Source: Anaerolineales bacterium (lineage in GTDB: Bacteria; Chloroflexota; Anaerolineae; Anaerolineales; Villigracilaceae). Taken from it: a stretch of DNA of 5,769 bases. The stretch spans positions 1-5,769 of the forward strand of contig WGAD01000040.1 in assembly GCA_015489255.1 (NCBI GenBank), read 5' to 3'. Positions 4,705-5,769 of the stretch are shown in pieces (position 1 is the first letter of the stretch; the number at the start of each line of letters is the position of its first letter). The notes below the pieces were generated by a model. That model saw nothing but the letters and a program-made list of their open reading frames with translations. It had not been told where the DNA came from and searched no databases. A program made the translations under genes and the position numbers.

Positions 4705-5769
4705 TCAGAATTCTCCTTGTCCGGGCAGGCGCAGTCGCTCCAGCGTGGCAATGCCTGCCGCGGTAATAAGCATGAGAAGGGTCGCCATCGCCATGGCCTG
4801 CCCGTAATTCAGCCCCCCGGGTTGAGAAAGAAAGCGATACACCGCCAGCGGGAGGGTCGGGTATTCTGGCCGGGCCAACAAGGCTGTGGCGCCAAACTCG
4901 CCCAGCGACAGGGTGAACGCAAACACGGCTGCTGCCAGCGTAGCGCGCGAGAGGATCGGCCAATCTACCGTGCGCCAGACCTGCCAGGGAGAGGCGCCCA
5001 GCACCGCAGCCGCTTCGCGCAACCGGCGTGGAATGGCTGCCAAAGCCGGCGTCAGCTGCCGGATGACGAACGGCAGGGCAATGGTCGTGTGCGCCAGTGG
5101 CAGCAGCCAGCGGCTGGAAATCAACGCCAACGGCGGACGGCCAAAGGTGAGGATATACCCCAACCCCAAAGTCACCGCCGAAGCGCCTAACGGCAACATC
5201 AGCCAGGGGTCGAGGGCTTTCTCCAGCCGCCCCGGATGGGCCAAAGCCCAGGCCGCCGGAAACCCCAGCGCCAGCGAAAGCGCCACCGTCGCCCCGGCGT
5301 AAGTCAGGGAATTTTTCACCGCCTCTACCGGCGGGACGTAAAACAAAGAACCCCGCCGATTGACAAACAACTCGCGGTAATAATCCAGCGTCAGGCCATA
5401 GGTCACATCTCCCCGTTGTCCGCGGTCGGCTTCCACGCGCACCACGGAACGCAACGGCAAGGCCAGCAAGGGCAGGCTAAAAAACAGCCAGAGGAAGAGT
5501 GTCAGGCCGCCGACCCAAATCTTTTGGCGCAGCCCTTGCGGTCGGCGGCGGCGTGTCTCCGCCGATGCCGGCATCACCTGCGCCTGGCGCCCGGCCAGGC
5601 GCGTATACAGCAGAGAGACGAGGAACGTGCACCCCAGTTGCACCAGGGAAAGCAAGGCCGCCAACGGCAAGTTGAGCAAGTGCATGGCCTGAATGTAAAT
5701 TTCCACTTCCAGCGTAGCGTATTGCGTTCCCCCGAGAAGAAGAACCACGCCAAAACTGGTGAAATCGAA
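4705..5769 (-). CDS. Two-domain ABC permease of the ThiP/FbpB type, 5' end off the window
   Basis: This is the last 354 residues of an inner-membrane permease for an importer of the thiamine/ferric iron class. The frame is open to the edge: residues 1-7 are FDFTSFG, continuing VVLLLGGTQYATLEVEIYIQ, which resembles the end of the first permease domain in ThiP (FTSF then LGG, then a TxExxIY segment). A basic cytoplasmic linker (about 60-85, including RRRR) joins it to a complete second domain. That domain begins with a hydrophobic segment at about 88-107 and has a long extracytoplasmic stretch, then several more membrane segments. Its EAA coupling loop is RRLREAAAVLGASPWQVW (about 248-265, EAA---G conserved), which docks on the ATPase. 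SLGEFGATALL follows, another ThiP/FbpB-like segment. A GTG at 5748 could be read as a start but lies inside the conserved first domain. It overlaps nothing and stops 2 bases before the ATPase ATG. Confidence 0.92.
   Translation of the reverse strand, partial: FDFTSFGVVLLLGGTQYATLEVEIYIQAMHLLNLPLAALLSLVQLGCTFLVSLLYTRLAGRQAQVMPASAETRRRRPQGLRQKIWVGGLTLFLWLFFSLPLLALPLRSVVRVEADRGQRGDVTYGLTLDYYRELFVNRRGSLFYVPPVEAVKNSLTYAGATVALSLALGFPAAWALAHPGRLEKALDPWLMLPLGASAVTLGLGYILTFGRPPLALISSRWLLPLAHTTIALPFVIRQLTPALAAIPRRLREAAAVLGASPWQVWRTVDWPILSRATLAAAVFAFTLSLGEFGATALLARPEYPTLPLAVYRFLSQPGGLNYGQAMAMATLLMLITAAGIATLERLRLPGQGEF
4713..4718 (-). promoter_or_regulatory. Ribosome binding site for the ATPase gene within the permease gene
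   Basis: AAGGAG on the minus strand lies 10 bases before the ATG at 4702 and within the last codons of the permease gene, whose TGA is 2 bases before that ATG. It supports the short ATPase start and coupled production of the two subunits. Confidence 0.7.

Noticed and set aside
4703..4963. N-terminal extension of the ATPase up to 4963
   Set aside because: The extra 87 residues are a shifted reading of the permease gene. ATPase homology and the ribosome binding site both point to 4702.
5564..5575. 12-base palindrome GATGCCGGCATC
   Set aside because: It falls in the poorly conserved linker of the permease with no promoter nearby and is probably chance.
5746..5748. GTG as start of the permease
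   Set aside because: The frame stays open to the window edge with conserved permease residues (FDFTSFG) upstream, so the gene is 5'-partial and this GTG is internal.

Overview
This 5,769-base window is a GC-rich, almost fully coding piece of a bacterial chromosome. The likely source is a member of the Chloroflexota, perhaps close to Anaerolineae or Caldilineae. That placement is inference. It rests on the Thr/Pro-rich spacer of a surface lipoprotein, the DUF3048/DUF2085/DUF4126 gene content, and a small Pro-rich single-pass protein with a Cys cluster in its membrane segment. No RNA gene, mobile element, CRISPR array or long repeat was seen. The only sizeable gap is the 109-base divergent region 1492-1600.

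Left block, minus strand (1-1491): a DUF3048 (YerB-like) lipoprotein gene lies upstream of the 5' end of a 6-phosphofructokinase gene. The kinase is cut by the left edge, and 32 bases separate the two genes. They probably share a transcript started from a weak promoter near 1553-1583.

Middle block, plus strand (1566-3298): a promoter with a perfect TATAAT box and 17-base spacing places transcription start on the A of the first ATG. The first gene (DUF2085 membrane protein) therefore appears to be read from a leaderless mRNA. It is followed at short spacing, with clear ribosome binding sites, by a DUF4126 membrane protein and a 74-residue single-pass protein. The unit ends at a 13-bp hairpin with a TTTT tail that lies inside the coding sequence of the convergent neighbour.

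Right block, minus strand (3229-5769): an ABC importer operon enters from the right edge. It holds a two-domain permease of the ThiP/FbpB type (5' end missing), an ATPase with a C-terminal extension, and a DUF402 protein. The permease and ATPase genes are 2 bases apart, and the ATPase and DUF402 genes overlap by 8 bases, so translation is probably coupled. The substrate-binding protein would be expected upstream, outside the window. The substrate (thiamine, ferric iron or a related solute) cannot be settled from what is visible.

The plus unit and the importer operon collide tail to tail at a shared palindromic TTATAA that encodes Leu-stop on both strands. No clearly new defence or mobile system is present. 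The items most worth a second look are the leaderless promoter, the interlocked convergent 3' ends, the cluster of uncharacterised membrane proteins, and the coupling of a DUF402 protein to an importer.
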